NCBI RefSeq assembly: GCF_000252125.1
Contig: NZ_AHKF01000032.1
Coordinates: forward strand, 30,002-94,001
Length of the DNA stretch: 64,000 nucleotides
Direction of reading: 5' to 3'
Source: Flavobacterium frigoris PS1
GTDB taxonomy: Bacteria > Bacteroidota > Bacteroidia > Flavobacteriales > Flavobacteriaceae
A program made the position numbers and the translations under genes. This document shows positions 25,072 through 34,741 of this stretch, one piece after another. A model generated the notes under the pieces. It had not been told where the DNA came from. It saw only the letters and a program-made list of their open reading frames with translations, and did no database searches. Numbering within the stretch: position 1 is the stretch's first letter; each line of letters opens with the position of its first letter.

Positions 25072-26853
25072 ATGAAAACAAGAAAATTACTATTAACCGT
25101 CGCAGTATTATTTATTGCTTTATTTTATGGTTGCGAAAATGATGATTTTCAAGAAATAGATGGTGTTTGTCCGCTTGTGACAATTACCAGTCCTATTAAT
25201 GGAGCTACAAATGTTCCTCTTGATCAATTAATTATTGTAAGTTTTAATGAAGAAATGAATCCTGAAACAATAAATCAGTCTTCCTTTACTTTAAATGGAA
25301 CTTCTCAAGTAGCAGGTGTGGTCACATACAGCGGAACTACAGCAACCTTTACCCCTTCTGCTTTACTTTCTTCTAACACAACTTATACTGCTAGAATAAC
25401 GAGAACAGTAAAAGATCTTACAGGTAACGCTTTACAAACCGAAACTATTTGGACTTTTAGCACTGGTTTAACAATTACTCCAATGGTATCATCAACTGAT
25501 CCTGAAAACAAAACTAATAACGTGGTTTTAAACAAATTAGTAAGTGTTAACTTCAACATGCCAATGAAGGCTTCAACAATTAACACAACTAACTATACTT
25601 TAAAACAAGGAACTACTGCTGTTTCTGGAACTGTATCATATAGTGGAACTACTGCTACCTTTACTCCTGCAGTACCTTTATCTCCTAATACTCTTTATAC
25701 AGCTACTGTTTCTAAAGCAGCAACAAATTTAGACGATACTGCATTAATCGGTGACTATGTATGGGAATTTACAACAGGTGCCTTGGTTGCCCCTAATGTA
25801 ACTTCTACAGATCCAATCAACGGTACAACAGGAGTTAGTCTTACGAAAACGATTAGCGCTAACTTTAGTATCATTATGGATCCGTTAACGATTAATGCAA
25901 CAAATTTTACCTTAAAACAAGGTACAACAACTATTGCAGGAACTGTAACTTATTCAGGTACTAAAGCCTCTTTTAATCCAACAAATGCTTTATTAGAAGG
26001 TAAAGTTTATACAGCCACAATTACAACTGCTGCTAAAAATCTTGCGGGAGTTGCTTTAGCAAATGATTATGTATGGAACTTCACGACATTAGTCGTTAAT
26101 GCTCCTGCTCCAACTGCAGGTTTATTCTTCGGAATATTTGGTGGAAACGCCGGAATAACGAATCAAGGTCTGACTACCAGAATTAATGGCGGAGGTATCG
26201 GAACAACAGCTGCTTCTACATTAGTAACTGGATTCACGGATGTTTTAGCTTCACCATTTGAGGTTTATACAGTTACAACACTTAATAACGGACTTGTAGC
26301 TGGTGGAATCTTTGCTGCTGCGCCAGCGCCAGGAAACGCCACAAAAGCACAAAAAGCACTTGAAGGATTGAATGAAGCAAGAGCTCTTTATAATAGTATT
26401 TCTCCCGCTTCAATGCCAGGAGGAAGTGATCAAGGCTCTGGCGAGCTTGGTGGATTAACTTTAGCCCCAGGTGTTTATAAATCAGCAAGTGGTAGCTATA
26501 AAATCACAAATGGAGATCTTACATTAGATGCCCAAGGAGACGCAAATGCAAAATGGTATTTTCAAGCAGCATCTTCATTAACAGTAGGAAATTCAGCGCC
26601 AAAAAGTGTTAAACTGATAGGTGGAGCCCAAGCTAAAAACGTATACTGGTATGTAGGAAGTGCAGCAGAGATTAACTATGCCGGTGGTGGTGTAATGGTA
26701 GGAACCATTATCGCAAATGATGGCGTGACATTGTCATCTCCAGGGAATAGCACAACACTAGTTGGTCAAGAAACTGTATTAAATGGAAGAGCAATTTCAC
26801 TTGTAGCATCGGTAACTATGGTAAATACAATCATCAATATACCCGCTAACTAA
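25072..26853 (+). CDS. Multidomain ice-binding (DUF3494) protein with three Ig-like domains
   Basis: A 593-residue lipoprotein: signal to lipobox FYGC (Cys near 22), then acidic ENDDFQE. Three Big_5-type Ig-like domains follow, each with the pattern ITSPINGATNVPLDQ / SVNFNMPMKAST / NTLYTATVSKAATNL, and each ending in a W-x-F-x-T strand (about residues 30-340). The C-terminal ~230 residues are a DUF3494 ice-binding domain (PTAGLFFGIFGGNAGITNQG, TRINGGGIGTTAAS, GVYKSASGSY, AKWYFQAASSLTVG, GGAQAKNVYWYVG). The Ig domains may extend the ice-binding head from the cell. The OmpA-family gene follows 77 bases later and may be co-transcribed. Confidence 0.92.
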   Translation: MKTRKLLLTVAVLFIALFYGCENDDFQEIDGVCPLVTITSPINGATNVPLDQLIIVSFNEEMNPETINQSSFTLNGTSQVAGVVTYSGTTATFTPSALLSSNTTYTARITRTVKDLTGNALQTETIWTFSTGLTITPMVSSTDPENKTNNVVLNKLVSVNFNMPMKASTINTTNYTLKQGTTAVSGTVSYSGTTATFTPAVPLSPNTLYTATVSKAATNLDDTALIGDYVWEFTTGALVAPNVTSTDPINGTTGVSLTKTISANFSIIMDPLTINATNFTLKQGTTTIAGTVTYSGTKASFNPTNALLEGKVYTATITTAAKNLAGVALANDYVWNFTTLVVNAPAPTAGLFFGIFGGNAGITNQGLTTRINGGGIGTTAASTLVTGFTDVLASPFEVYTVTTLNNGLVAGGIFAAAPAPGNATKAQKALEGLNEARALYNSISPASMPGGSDQGSGELGGLTLAPGVYKSASGSYKITNGDLTLDAQGDANAKWYFQAASSLTVGNSAPKSVKLIGGAQAKNVYWYVGSAAEINYAGGGVMVGTIIANDGVTLSSPGNSTTLVGQETVLNGRAISLVASVTMVNTIINIPAN

Positions 26854-26874
26854 TTAATAGTCATTCTTTTAAAT

Positions 26875-26894
26875 ATCCCGTCTTAGGGCGGGAT
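26875..26894 (+). repeat. Intercistronic hairpin
   Basis: ATCCCG / CGGGAT with loop TCTTAGGG between ice-binding protein 2 and the OmpA-family gene, without a downstream T run. It could cause partial termination or stabilise the upstream mRNA. Confidence 0.5.
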
Positions 26895-26930
26895 TCATTT
26901 AAATAAAACCTAATAATAAAATACATAAAA

Positions 26931-28964
26931 ATGAAATCAAAAAATATTTATAATGAGACACCTTGTACAACAAGGTCTCTTGCCAATCGTACTCTAAAAA
27001 GTATCGGAATAATTACTTTAGCTTGGTTGAGTTTTGAAAATTCTGTTCAAGGACAGGAAACTCTTGATACTAAATATTCAAAACCATCATGGTATTTTGG
27101 TGTAGCGGGTGGAGCTAATTTTAATTTTTACCGTGGTTCAACGCAACAAATGAATGCAAGTTTTACATCTCCAAAAGCATTTCACGATGGATTTGGTGCT
27201 GGACTATTCATTGCGCCACTTTTAGAATATCGTCCTGCTGATTCAAGGTGGGGTGTTATGTTACAAGCTGGATACGATAATCGTAAAGGAAAGTTTGACG
27301 AAGTGATTACGGATTGTGACTGCCCAGCTGATTTAAAAGCGAACGTGAGTTATATCACCGTAGAACCAAGTTTGCGTTTTGCTCCTTTCAAATCTGATTT
27401 CTACTTATATGGAGGTCCACGTTTGGCTTTCAATATGGATAAATCATTTACCTATCAATTAGGAACTAATCCAGCATATCCGGATCAAACAACTAATGCT
27501 GAAGTGAAAGGTGATTTTGACAACGTCAACAAAACAATTGTTTCTATGCAAATTGGAGCAGGTTACGACATTCCACTTTCAACAGATAGCAACAAAACAC
27601 AATTTGTATTGTCTCCTTTTGTTTCTTTCCAACCTTATTTTGGTCAAAACCCACGTTCAACAGAAACATGGAATAATACGACTGTAAGAGCAGGTGTTGC
27701 CCTTAAATTTGGACAAGGACAAAACATCCAACAGTCTACTGATATGGTAAAAGATGCTGAAGTCCAATTTTCTATCAATTCTCCAAGTAATACACCTGGC
27801 GAATCTAGATATAATGAAATCTTCCCACTTAGAAACTATGTCTATTTTAATACGGGATCTACTGAAATACCAAATCGTTACGTTCTCTTGACTAAAGATC
27901 AAGTGAAAGATTTCAAGGAAGACCAATTGGAGGTGTTTGCTCCAAAAAACTTATCTGATCGTTCAAAACGACAAATGACTGTTTACTATAATGTATTGAA
28001 CATTTTAGGAGACCGTATGCAAAAAACCCCGTCAGCGACAATTTCCTTAGTAGGTTCATCAGAACAGGGACCTCAAGATGGCTTGGTTATGGCTGAATCA
28101 GTTAAAAACTATTTAGTTAATGTATTTGCTATAGATGCGTCAAGAATAAAAACTAAAGGTCAAAGCAAACCTAATATCCCCTCTTTACAACCTGGTGGGA
28201 TATTAGAATTAGAACTACTTAGTGAAGGTGACCGTAGAGTCTCTGTTGAAAGTACTTCTTCAGATTTATTGATGGAGTTTCAAAGTGGACCGGATGCTCA
28301 ATTAAAACCTGTGAAAATTGCAGCTCTTCAAGAAGCTCCTACTGAAAGTTATGTAACATTTGATAATAAAGGAGCTAATGAAGCATTATCTTCATGGTCA
28401 TTGCAACTTGCAGATGAACAAGGAAAAATTCAGTCTTTTGGTCCATATACTGAAGATGTAGTTAGTATTCCTGGAAAATCAATTTTAGGAAGTCGTCCAG
28501 AAGGAGATTACAGAGTAAAAATGATAGGTCAAACTAAAAGTGGTGCTATTGTTGAGAAAGAAAGTGATATGCATGTTGTACTTTGGACCCCTGCTAAGCT
28601 TGAAGAAGGTATTAGATACAGCATCATCTATGAGTTTAATAAATCTAAAGCGATTACTATCTACGAAAAATACCTTACTGATGTAATTACACCTAAAATT
28701 CCTGCTGGAGCAACTGTAATTATTCATGGCCACACGGATGCAATTGGTGAAGAAGTGTATAACAAAGATTTGTCTTTGGCACGTGCTAACGATGTGAAAA
28801 ACATCATTGAAAGTGGTTTGTCTAAAGCAGGTCGAAATGACGTAACATTTGAGTTGAATGGATTTGGAGAGGATACAAACAAAGCCCCTTTTGAAAACAA
28901 AACCCCTGAAGAACGTTCTTACAACAGAACAGTAATCATCGATATTATTCCTGCAAAAAAATAA
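26931..28964 (+). CDS. OmpA family outer-membrane protein
   Basis: A 677-residue protein: a long N-terminal leader with signal peptide ending near FENSVQGQ, then an N-terminal beta-barrel-like region (SWYFGVAGGANFNFYRG, GVMLQAGYDNRKGKF, DFYLYGGPRLAF) to about residue 260. A central region follows with RNYVYFNTGSTEIP. The C-terminal OmpA/Pal peptidoglycan-binding domain is clear: KSKAITIYEKYL, IIHGHTDAIGEEVYN, LSLARANDVKNIIESG, EERSYNRTVIIDI. Such proteins tether the outer membrane to the wall. The pairing with the ice-binding gene suggests an anchoring role; that is inference. A terminator follows. Confidence 0.92.
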   Translation: MKSKNIYNETPCTTRSLANRTLKSIGIITLAWLSFENSVQGQETLDTKYSKPSWYFGVAGGANFNFYRGSTQQMNASFTSPKAFHDGFGAGLFIAPLLEYRPADSRWGVMLQAGYDNRKGKFDEVITDCDCPADLKANVSYITVEPSLRFAPFKSDFYLYGGPRLAFNMDKSFTYQLGTNPAYPDQTTNAEVKGDFDNVNKTIVSMQIGAGYDIPLSTDSNKTQFVLSPFVSFQPYFGQNPRSTETWNNTTVRAGVALKFGQGQNIQQSTDMVKDAEVQFSINSPSNTPGESRYNEIFPLRNYVYFNTGSTEIPNRYVLLTKDQVKDFKEDQLEVFAPKNLSDRSKRQMTVYYNVLNILGDRMQKTPSATISLVGSSEQGPQDGLVMAESVKNYLVNVFAIDASRIKTKGQSKPNIPSLQPGGILELELLSEGDRRVSVESTSSDLLMEFQSGPDAQLKPVKIAALQEAPTESYVTFDNKGANEALSSWSLQLADEQGKIQSFGPYTEDVVSIPGKSILGSRPEGDYRVKMIGQTKSGAIVEKESDMHVVLWTPAKLEEGIRYSIIYEFNKSKAITIYEKYLTDVITPKIPAGATVIIHGHTDAIGEEVYNKDLSLARANDVKNIIESGLSKAGRNDVTFELNGFGEDTNKAPFENKTPEERSYNRTVIIDIIPAKK

Positions 28965-28995
28965 TACAAGAATAGAGATTACATTTATATAATTT

Positions 28996-29039
28996 GAAAA
29001 AAGAGGATAGAAACTTACAAGTCTTTCCTCTTTTTTTTT
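28996..29039 (+). terminator. Terminator after the OmpA-family gene
   Basis: AAAAAAGAGGA pairs with TCCTCTTTTTT around an imperfect inner stem (AAACTT / AAGTCTTT), with a nine-T run. Confidence 0.85.
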
Positions 29040-29202
29040 GACAAAAATTAATAAAACAGAAAATGTATTTTATTAAAAATTAAACCTATTAAAAACAAAA
29101 AAACTTGTTTATTGAACATTAGAACTAATTCTATGAAGAATTACAATACCTAACTCAATAAATATAATTATCTTTATATCAACAACATAATAGTTTAGAA
29201 AC

Positions 29203-30291
29203 ATGAAAGAAAATAAATTATTTACAACTGAAAAAGTGGGTTCCATAGAATTAAAAAATCGAATTGTTATGGCACCAATGACAAGATGCCGAGCAATAAA
29301 AAATATTCCAAACGAACTTATGCTTGAATATTATAAACAACGTTCAAATGCAGGTCTAATCATTACAGAAGGAACAGCACCCTCAGCTAACGGGCTGGGC
29401 TATGCCCGAATTCCAGGTATCTTTAGCGAAAAGCAGGTTGAAGGCTGGAAAAAAATTACTGAAGCAGTACATGAAAATGGAGGGAAAATAGTTGTTCAAT
29501 TAATGCACTCTGGAAGAATCAGCCATTCGCTTAACATGCCTGCAGGATCAAAGATATTAGCACCTTCCGCCGTAAAAGCTGCAGGACAAATGTGGACCGA
29601 CTTAAAAAATCTACAAGATTTTGAGACGCCAATAGAAATGTCTTTACAAGACATAATTCATGCCAAAACGGAATTTATATCTGCGGCCGAAAATGCTTTA
29701 TTCGCTAAGTTTGATGGTGTCGAATTGCATGCTGCCAATGGCTATCTTCTAGAGGAGTTTCTTTCTCCAGTAAGTAATATCCGTGACGACAATTACGGAG
29801 GAAGTATTGAAAACCGCTGCCGTTTTGTTCTTGAAGTCACAAAAGCAGTAGCAAAAGCAATTGGAAAAGAAAAAACGGGTATCCGATTATCTCCATATGG
29901 AGTGGCTAGTGATATGCCACATTATCCAGAAATAGACGAGACTTATGACTATTTATCAAAACAACTCAGTAAGCTTGACATCGCCTATATTCATCTTGTC
30001 GATCATTCCGCTATGGGAGCTCCACCAGTACCAACAGAAATAAAAAAAATGATTCGCAAAAACTTTAAAAATACAATTATTCAGTGTGGCGGTTATGACA
30101 TGGAAACTGCTGAACAGGCAATTGAAAACGGGCTGACCGATTTAGTGGCTTTTGGGAGACCTTATATCAATAACCCTGATCTTGTCCAACGATTCAAAAA
30201 TGATTGGCCTTTATCACAGGACCTTAATGCGGATTTATTCTACACGGCTGATGAAAAAGGATATACTGATTATCCATCTTACAAACCCTGA
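29203..30291 (+). CDS. Old Yellow Enzyme family NADH:flavin oxidoreductase
   Basis: A 362-residue FMN-dependent ene-reductase. Visible: the N-terminal NRIVMAPMTRCRA strand, GLIITEGTAPSANGLGY, the active-site pair HAANGYLLEEFLSPVSN, the FMN and substrate segment DNYGGSIENRCRF, and HLVDHSAMG. Length and pattern match the alkene-reductase (NemA/YqjM-like) group, whose members reduce activated C=C bonds of electrophilic compounds. Its function may be detoxification of reactive electrophiles; the natural substrate cannot be read from the sequence. It stands alone, after a terminator. Confidence 0.95.
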   Translation: MKENKLFTTEKVGSIELKNRIVMAPMTRCRAIKNIPNELMLEYYKQRSNAGLIITEGTAPSANGLGYARIPGIFSEKQVEGWKKITEAVHENGGKIVVQLMHSGRISHSLNMPAGSKILAPSAVKAAGQMWTDLKNLQDFETPIEMSLQDIIHAKTEFISAAENALFAKFDGVELHAANGYLLEEFLSPVSNIRDDNYGGSIENRCRFVLEVTKAVAKAIGKEKTGIRLSPYGVASDMPHYPEIDETYDYLSKQLSKLDIAYIHLVDHSAMGAPPVPTEIKKMIRKNFKNTIIQCGGYDMETAEQAIENGLTDLVAFGRPYINNPDLVQRFKNDWPLSQDLNADLFYTADEKGYTDYPSYKP

Positions 30292-30614
30292 TTTTATTTT
30301 ATTTATTCCGAATTCGTTATCCGAATTCGTCGAAAATGACTTTAATGTAAAATCAATATTTCATATTAAATTATTAGCTGATAAAAAAGGCTAACAAAGA
30401 TTAATTGCAAGTATACCATAACGAAACCATTGATCACTTTTCCAATAGTCATAACTATAGCCTAAAGTAAATATTTAGTATGCTTTGTATTAGATCTTAA
30501 AGATGGTACTTCAATTATTTTTTATTATGCTAATAATTTTCCTACATCATATTTTTTGAATAATCAAAATTGAATCAAAAAAAACCTTAAATTTACATCT
30601 GATTCTATGTAAAT
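30292..30614. other. Gene-free region
   Basis: 323 bases with no gene. An open frame at 30152-30394 overlaps the OYE gene in another frame and has no recognisable features. CTTAAATTTAC near 30590 is a weak -7-like box ahead of the NTF2-like gene. Confidence 0.45.
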
Positions 30615-31076
30615 ATGACGGAAAACGAAAAGATCATTGTCAAATTCTACTCTGCTTTTGCAAACGGTGATGCTTCCACTATGAGTGAATGCTATCACCC
30701 AGATATTGCTTTTCGTGATCCAGTTTTCGGATTACTGAAGGGAGGTACTGTTTCCAAAATGTGGAAAATGCTTATTGAAAGCAGCAAAGGAGCTTTGAAA
30801 ATTGATGTTTCAGATATAAAAGCCGACGAGTACGTTGGCGCAGCCCAATGGACCGCATCCTATATCTTTAGCAAGACCAACAGAAAAGTTATAAATGTAA
30901 TCCAGGCTCGTTTCCATTTTCAAGACGGATTAATTATAAAACATACGGATGACTTTGATCTATGGAAATGGTCTAAGCAAGCTTTTGGAATAACAGGAGT
31001 ATTATTTGGCTGGACCGGGCATATGCAAAAGAAGATAAACGAAAAGGCGGTTTCATCCCTTAAAAAATATAAATAA
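30615..31076 (+). CDS. NTF2-like/SnoaL-type protein
   Basis: A 153-residue protein with the NTF2-like cone fold pattern: an N-terminal helix (EKIIVKFYSAFANGDASTM), then CYHPDIAFRDPVFG, a tryptophan-containing strand (AQWTASYIFS) and HTDDFDLWKWSKQAFG. Fold members include SnoaL-like cyclases, limonene-epoxide-hydrolase-like enzymes and ligand-binding proteins, so no function follows. The DinB-like gene starts 12 bases after its stop, so the two may be an operon. Confidence 0.88.
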   Translation: MTENEKIIVKFYSAFANGDASTMSECYHPDIAFRDPVFGLLKGGTVSKMWKMLIESSKGALKIDVSDIKADEYVGAAQWTASYIFSKTNRKVINVIQARFHFQDGLIIKHTDDFDLWKWSKQAFGITGVLFGWTGHMQKKINEKAVSSLKKYK

Positions 31077-31087
31077 TCCAACATATA

Positions 31088-31531
31088 ATGGTTAAAATTT
31101 TAAAAACACTTTTTTACCGAGATTTAAATAGGCTAAAATCCGAAATTGAACTTTACAACAATGACAATGATATCTGGAAAACCCAGAAAGGAATAACTAA
31201 TTCTGCTGGAAATCTTTGTTTGCATTTAGTAGGTAATCTTAATACCTATATTGGAAGCGTTATTGGGAAATCAAATTATGTTAGAGACCGAGAACTTGAG
31301 TTTTCATCAAAGGGTATCTCTAAAACAGAGCTGATTAAAAAAATCGAAGAAACTATAAATATAGTTAACAAATCTTTAGACCAATTATCAGAAGAGGAAT
31401 TGAAAATGGACTTCCCTACTTTGGTATTTGATGAAAAAACATCGACCGAGTTTATGTTAATCCACTTGACTACTCACCTAACCTATCATCTTGGACAAAT
31501 AAATTATCACAGGCGTTTATTGAATGACTAA
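31088..31531 (+). CDS. DinB-like protein (DUF1572)
   Basis: A 147-residue four-helix protein. Metal-binding histidines of the DinB superfamily appear to be present: NLCLHLVGNLNTYIG (His near 47) and HLTTHLTYHLGQINYHRRLL (His pairs near 126-140). DinB/YfiT-like proteins often act in thiol or metal-dependent transfer reactions, but DUF1572 is uncharacterised. Its short spacing to the NTF2-like gene suggests shared expression. Confidence 0.85.
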   Translation: MVKILKTLFYRDLNRLKSEIELYNNDNDIWKTQKGITNSAGNLCLHLVGNLNTYIGSVIGKSNYVRDRELEFSSKGISKTELIKKIEETINIVNKSLDQLSEEELKMDFPTLVFDEKTSTEFMLIHLTTHLTYHLGQINYHRRLLND

Positions 31532-32128
31532 AACATACTTTCTATTCAAGTAAAATGATCCTATAAATACAACCCAGCAATTCTTTTTTTGAGAAAAATT
31601 TTCAAATACTACTTGCTTCCGAGTGTGTTTTTTCGTTATTCGTGTTCGTCTATGGATAACTCACCACTTGCATTTCTTCATTTCAAAATATCCAAAGGCG
31701 ATTCCTTTTCAGAATGATTTTTTTGCTGGGGTTTTCAAAAAAATGAAACGGAATATAATTAGAGGCAACAATTCTGCACAACTATTTCTTTCTTTGGGTA
31801 CATTCACCATGAGTACGCCTCTATAAAACTGAATCACCTTCCATCATATTATAGTATTTTTTAGGATATAGCCCATAAAACTACATTCCTACCAAATAAA
31901 TAAAAATAAAATAAACCTAAATAACTAAAAATCAATTATCTAATTTCATAATTTTACTTCCTCTTTCCTGATGAAAAGAATTTAGTAACTATTACCTTTT
32001 TGTGTCAAGACCTCCTTAGCACGTATTCCCTATAAAAAAGGAATTACTTTCTTATTTGGCTATTTATCACAAATGATTATCTTGCGGATCATGTTTAAGA
32101 ATAAATATTGAGTTAAATCTAAAATATA
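31532..32128. other. Gene-free AT-rich region
   Basis: 597 bases with only short or composition-poor open frames: plus-strand 31623-31826 lacks any family features. The minus strand holds a short frame beginning MVNVPKERNSCAELLPL that stops quickly and that I cannot place. No promoter, RNA gene or repeat was recognised. Confidence 0.5.
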
Positions 32129-33871
32129 ATGAAAAAAGTATTACACAAAAAATTAAACGAATTACAAGCAACGGCAATTTGTGGAAATGATATAAGTTCC
32201 TCTTGTCTCTATGTATCGGCCCTTACAATTATGTACGCCGGTCAGTACGCTTGGATTTCATTATTATTAGTCGCTGTTGTATTATTTTTGTTTAGAAAAA
32301 TATATGGAGAAGTTGTAGGTGCAATTCCTCTTAACGGTGGTGCTTACAATGTATTATTAAATACCGCTTCCAAAAGACTAGCTTCCATTGCGGCAACTTT
32401 AACTGTACTGTCCTATATGGCCACCGCCGTAATATCTGCTTCAGAAGGAATGCATTACCTACATGGAATAATTCCAGGAATTAATATCATGATAGCTACA
32501 ATTATTGTTTTACTTGCATTTACTGGACTGGCTATTTTAGGTATCGGAGAATCAGCAATTGTTGCAGTAGTAATTTTCATTATTCACCTCTCAACGTTAA
32601 CGATATTAGTTCTGGCTTCGTCTTGGTTTATTTTTAATACTGGACTAGACACTTTTAATATTAATTGGAGTCTTCCTGTCTCGACGGGTGGAATAGTAAA
32701 TGCTCTTTTCTTAGGATTTTCGGCCGCTATGCTAGGAATCTCAGGGTTTGAAAGTTCGGCAAACTTTGTCGAAGAGCAACAACAAGGAGTTTTTCCCAAA
32801 ACACTCCGTAATATGTGGGCAATTGTAAGTTTTTTTAATCCCGTAATCGCATTACTATTAATTTGTATCATTCCTCTTGCCCAAGTAGGAGAACATCAAG
32901 AGTCATTATTGGCATATTTAGGGCATACCACAGGAGGTTCTTGGTTAGCTTATCTAATTTCAGTCGACGCTGTTTTAGTACTGTGTGGAGCCGTTTTAAC
33001 TTCGTTTGTTGGGGTTTCGGGCTTGTTAAATCGTATGACATTAGATCGAATATTACCTAATTACTTTTTGAAGCAAAACAAACGTGGGTCTAATTATCGA
33101 ATAATTATTAGCTTCTTGATATTATGCGTATCTGTTTTATTCGTCACTGCAGGTGATCTTCTTGCATTGGCCGGAGTATATACTTTCTCATTCTTAGCAG
33201 TGATGGCACTTTTTGGTATTGGAAATCTATTATTGAAATTTAAACGTAAAAAATTACCAAGACCTGAAAAAGCCAGAGGAATCGCAGTTGTTTTTGCAGT
33301 ATCCTTAATCGTTGCAGCATTTATAGGAAACATCCAATTGAACGTCAGCTCGTTTTATACATTCATAAAATACCTAATCCCTTCATTGTTGTTTATATCT
33401 ATAATGCTTAATCGCTCCTTTCTTATAAAAGTTTTAATAGATGCTCTGGAATATTTTTACAAACCTTTAAGAAGAATGGTAATTTTCAGCAATCGTTATT
33501 TAATGAAGATGAATTTGAAAATCAGTTCCCAAGAGCTTGTTTTTTTTACTAAAGGGGATGATGTTGCCATTATAAATAAAGTAATGCAATATGTTCAGAA
33601 TAATGAAACAACAAAAAAATTAAAGATCGTAAACATAAAAAGCGAAGGCGAAAACAATGATCTTCTTATCACAGACCTTAGAGTATTAGATCGAGCCTAT
33701 CCAGAGATTGACATCGAGTTCATCGAGTTAGATGGTATTTTTGGTCCTACAATAATCGACGAATTATCTAAAAAATGGGGAATTCCAAAAAATTTCATGT
33801 TCATTGGTTCTCCTGGAGACCGCTTTTCCTATAGAGTAGCTGAATTAGGAGGGGTACGTTTAATTATGTAA
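32129..33871 (+). CDS. APC family amino-acid/polyamine permease
   Basis: A 580-residue secondary transporter. About twelve membrane helices lie in the first ~430 residues: NDISSSCLYVSALTIMYAG, the APC motif AIPLNGGAYNVLL, AATLTVLSYMATAVISASEG, FSAAMLGISGFESSANF (helix 6 unwound region) and later hydrophobic stretches. The last ~150 residues are a soluble domain with mixed strands and helices (QELVFFTKGDDVAI, NFMFIGSPGDRFSYR), which fits the cytosolic C-terminal domain seen on some APC transporters, USP-like in character. Substrate is not predictable. No neighbour implies a pathway. Confidence 0.9.
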   Translation: MKKVLHKKLNELQATAICGNDISSSCLYVSALTIMYAGQYAWISLLLVAVVLFLFRKIYGEVVGAIPLNGGAYNVLLNTASKRLASIAATLTVLSYMATAVISASEGMHYLHGIIPGINIMIATIIVLLAFTGLAILGIGESAIVAVVIFIIHLSTLTILVLASSWFIFNTGLDTFNINWSLPVSTGGIVNALFLGFSAAMLGISGFESSANFVEEQQQGVFPKTLRNMWAIVSFFNPVIALLLICIIPLAQVGEHQESLLAYLGHTTGGSWLAYLISVDAVLVLCGAVLTSFVGVSGLLNRMTLDRILPNYFLKQNKRGSNYRIIISFLILCVSVLFVTAGDLLALAGVYTFSFLAVMALFGIGNLLLKFKRKKLPRPEKARGIAVVFAVSLIVAAFIGNIQLNVSSFYTFIKYLIPSLLFISIMLNRSFLIKVLIDALEYFYKPLRRMVIFSNRYLMKMNLKISSQELVFFTKGDDVAIINKVMQYVQNNETTKKLKIVNIKSEGENNDLLITDLRVLDRAYPEIDIEFIELDGIFGPTIIDELSKKWGIPKNFMFIGSPGDRFSYRVAELGGVRLIM

Positions 33872-33926
33872 CTTTATTTAGGAATATAGTGCACTATTGA
33901 TCTTGAAATCGGAAAAATAAAAACAC

Positions 33927-34736
33927 ATGAAAAAAATTATCGACTACACGCTTTTTCAAGATGGTGATTTTAACATTAAAGTAATTAACATTTTAAAACT
34001 GTTTGTGTTTTTAGTTGTCGTTACTCTTCTGTTGAAAATCATCCGGAAAGCAATTTTTAGGATCGATAAAATTGATGTTGCCAAAAAATACTCAATATAT
34101 AGCTTAGTTAGGTATTTAATTATAGTAATTTCAATCATTTCAGGGTTGCAGCTCTTTGGCTTTAATCTCTCTGTTCTGGTGGCTGGTTCAGCTGCATTAT
34201 TGGTAGGAATTGGTCTGGGATTACAAAATCTTTTTAGCGATTTCGTATCTGGTATTATACTTTTGGTGGATTCCTCCGTAAAAGTAAATGATGTTATCGA
34301 GTTAAATGGATTAGTTTGTACCGTTCAAGAAATTAATTTGAGAACCACCATCGTTCTGACTAGGGACGATAAATATATTATTTTACCAAATTCCGACTTA
34401 ACTAGAAACCAATTAATAAATTGGACGCACAACGATTTTGCGTCACGTTTTGAAGTCACTGTCGGAGTTGATTATTCTTCAGACATACAGCAAGTCATAC
34501 AAGTTTTAAAAGAAGCTGTTGACAGTCAAAAAGGCATTTTGAAAGAGCCTATTCCATTTGTTCGTTTTACAGACTTCGGAGATTCCTCCCTAAATTTCTC
34601 GGTAATATTCTGGTCTGAAGAGTTGTTTCGAATCGAGAATGCAAAGAGTAATCTGAGAATAAAAATATTTGAATTATTCAAAGAGAACAATATCACTATA
34701 CCATTTCCTCAAAGGGTAGTTCACATCAACAACTAG
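33927..34736 (+). CDS. MscS family mechanosensitive channel
   Basis: A 269-residue membrane protein: N-terminal hydrophobic helices (VINILKLFVFLVVVTLLLKI; YSLVRYLIIVISIISGLQLF), the pore-lining TM3-like sequence VAGSAALLVGIGLGLQNLFS, then the beta domain (DSSVKVNDVIELNG, TVQEINLRTTIVL, DKYIILPNSDLTRNQLINW) and an alpha/beta C-terminal domain. This is a short MscS core. Family members release osmolytes during hypo-osmotic shock. The neighbouring MscS homologue starts 5 bases after its stop. Confidence 0.93.
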   Translation: MKKIIDYTLFQDGDFNIKVINILKLFVFLVVVTLLLKIIRKAIFRIDKIDVAKKYSIYSLVRYLIIVISIISGLQLFGFNLSVLVAGSAALLVGIGLGLQNLFSDFVSGIILLVDSSVKVNDVIELNGLVCTVQEINLRTTIVLTRDDKYIILPNSDLTRNQLINWTHNDFASRFEVTVGVDYSSDIQQVIQVLKEAVDSQKGILKEPIPFVRFTDFGDSSLNFSVIFWSEELFRIENAKSNLRIKIFELFKENNITIPFPQRVVHINN

Positions 34737-34741
34737 AAAAA

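Noticed and set aside
30152..30394. Plus-strand frame overlapping the end of the OYE gene
   Set aside because: It overlaps a clear gene in another frame and continues only into non-coding sequence.
31623..31826. Plus-strand frame of 67 residues
   Set aside because: No family features, poor composition and no upstream signal; it lies in a gene-free region and is probably chance.
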